Source: an uncultured Azospirillum sp.
Lineage (GTDB): Bacteria; Pseudomonadota; Alphaproteobacteria; RF32; CAG-239
Direction: 5' to 3'
Length of the DNA: 23,375 nt
Assembly (NCBI GenBank): GCA_900542055.1
Contig: UQMA01000025.1
Span: 1-23,375, forward strand
Part shown: piece by piece, positions 22,116 to 23,375 of the stretch
Numbering within the stretch: position 1 is the first letter of the stretch
Layout of the letters: each line of letters begins with the position of its first letter
The notes under the pieces: model-generated
What the model was told of the DNA's origin: nothing
What the model saw: only the letters and a program-made list of their open reading frames with translations
Database searches by the model: none
Program-made: the position numbers and the translations under genes

Positions 22116-23375
22116 GTGAAAACAATTTTTTACAATACAACAAGACAATGGAACTGCGGAGATGAATTTATTCTTTTTGGTATAAAAAGAATATTTAATA
22201 AAGTATTAGGTGAACATAATTCTATTATTTACAATAGAAACCCAGCCATTCGTCCAGCTAACGGATATGACATATTTTATAGAAATGAAAAACTTCCTAT
22301 AAATTATGATGATTATATAGATATTCAAAAAAAAGGTGCTATGTATCGGTATGGTTTTCACGACAATTCCGTAAAATTTAATAGTGAATTACACTACGTT
22401 GATTTAGCTATTTTTGCTGGAACGCCTGAATGGGCTAATGCAAGATGTATCAATTTTTATGAACATATCATAAAAAACAATATGCCTTGTATGATTTTAG
22501 GTGTTGGAAGTATTCCTCAAGATATTCCTAGTTATATGGAAGATGTCATTTCCAAAAGTATTTTATGGACTGTTAGGGATAAAAAATATGTACAAACTCC
22601 TTTAGCTAAAAAGTATGGAGCAATATATTTACCTTGTCCGGCACTTTTATCTGCACCTACTGAGTTTGAAAAAAGTATAACAGATGTAAAAAATATAGCG
22701 TTAGTTTTTGGCGCGAATTTTGAACATTCTGTTCGTTGTAATTGTATTGATGATAAAACATATTTATATCACATTGAACTATACGAAAAAATATTAAAAC
22801 AGTATTCTCAATATAAGTTTTCAATTATTTGTCATTATATAGATGAACTTGATATAGCATATAAAATTTTTGGTAAATATGATGTTGATATTCTATATTC
22901 ATATGATGCTAAAGATTATATAAACATCTATAGAAAATTTGATTTTGTTATTTCTCCACGTGTTCACGGATGTGGATTAGCATCATCTTTAGGAATACCT
23001 AACATAAATATTTCTCACGATGACAGAGGAACTACTTGTCGCGGATTTTTATCTGAAATCATAAACAATGAAACACAAGAAACTCAGTTTTATCAAACTT
23101 TTGAAAAAATGATATCAGAGATATCAAAACGAAATATACAAATTATTCAACATAAAAATAATGTATTCAATAAATATGTAAATCTTATAAAAAAATCAAT
23201 GAATAAACTTCAGAAGATAACTTATTCAAATAATATAGATTATTCTTCTTGCCAAATTTCAAATATAATCTACGAGCCACAGAATGAGATTACAGAAAAA
23301 TCAGAAATAATAAAACAACCAAACCTTTATGAATTATTTATCCGTAGATTTTTTTCTTCTATTTCTAATAAAAAA
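22116..23375 (+). CDS. Polysaccharide pyruvyl transferase family protein, partial at the right edge
   Basis: The frame is open from a GTG at 22116 to the last base: 420 codons with no stop, so the C-terminus is missing. AGAAGGA lies just before the start. The N-terminus WNCGDEFILFGIKRIF matches the Asn/Gly-Asp-Glu start of the PF04230 family, ILGVGSIPQ matches its central Gly motif, and VISPRVHGCGLASSLGIPNI (R282, H284) is the family signature R-x-H. Relatives such as CsaB and WcaK add ketal pyruvate to surface polysaccharides; some members have other roles. After about residue 330 comes a low-complexity Lys/Asn/Ile-rich tail that matches nothing I know. About 25% G+C is seen in the 60 bases around its start. 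Confidence 0.75.
   Translation, partial: MKTIFYNTTRQWNCGDEFILFGIKRIFNKVLGEHNSIIYNRNPAIRPANGYDIFYRNEKLPINYDDYIDIQKKGAMYRYGFHDNSVKFNSELHYVDLAIFAGTPEWANARCINFYEHIIKNNMPCMILGVGSIPQDIPSYMEDVISKSILWTVRDKKYVQTPLAKKYGAIYLPCPALLSAPTEFEKSITDVKNIALVFGANFEHSVRCNCIDDKTYLYHIELYEKILKQYSQYKFSIICHYIDELDIAYKIFGKYDVDILYSYDAKDYINIYRKFDFVISPRVHGCGLASSLGIPNINISHDDRGTTCRGFLSEIINNETQETQFYQTFEKMISEISKRNIQIIQHKNNVFNKYVNLIKKSMNKLQKITYSNNIDYSSCQISNIIYEPQNEITEKSEIIKQPNLYELFIRRFFSSISNKK

Overview
The window reads as chromosomal DNA of a fairly low-GC alphaproteobacterium. I infer this from the gene order yqeY-dnaG-rpoD, a RecG/Mfd divergent pair, and alphaproteobacterial-looking DnaG, RpoD and GreA proteins. An uncultured host- or gut-associated lineage would fit the low GC and the many surface-sugar genes, but the sequence alone does not prove it. 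I see no tRNA, rRNA, CRISPR array, transposase or phage gene.

Layout. Positions 1-185 hold four degenerate ~46-bp repeats. Next comes greA on the minus strand, with its own terminator, promoter and a leader hairpin. Then follow a DUF3015 secreted protein and a DUF4105/Lnb-like envelope protein (935-3266, plus strand), separated by a strong terminator that ends two bases before the second start codon. A small XRE regulator (3287-3523, minus) closes that block. Positions 3660-8213 are the housekeeping run yqeY, dnaG and rpoD, ended by a 15-bp-stem terminator.

Positions 8307-13847 are a first surface-glycan cassette inserted between rpoD and recG. It has a GtrB/DPM1-like polyprenyl-phosphate glycosyltransferase (minus). 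Divergent from it runs an apparent operon of a family 2 glycosyltransferase, two tandem paralogous GT-C-like multi-membrane proteins, and a GtrA flippase. The likely logic is that GtrB loads a sugar onto undecaprenyl phosphate, GtrA flips it, and the two large membrane proteins transfer it to acceptors outside the inner membrane. recG (minus) overlaps the 3' end of gtrA. mfd (plus) diverges from recG, with no sdhE-type gene between them.

Positions 19466-23375 start with the mfd terminator and a promoter whose -35 box lies in the middle of an 11-bp-arm perfect palindrome. Then comes a second surface-glycan operon: a GT9 heptosyltransferase-like protein, a divergent relative sharing its N-terminal module, and a polysaccharide pyruvyl-transferase-like gene that runs off the right edge. 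Base composition becomes clearly more A/T-rich toward the right end, which suggests acquired DNA.

The most interesting items are the duplicated GT-C pair with one GtrA/GtrB supply, the palindrome on the -35 box of the GT9 operon, the terminator that occupies the ribosome-binding region of the DUF4105 gene, and the hairpin-bearing repeat array at the left edge.
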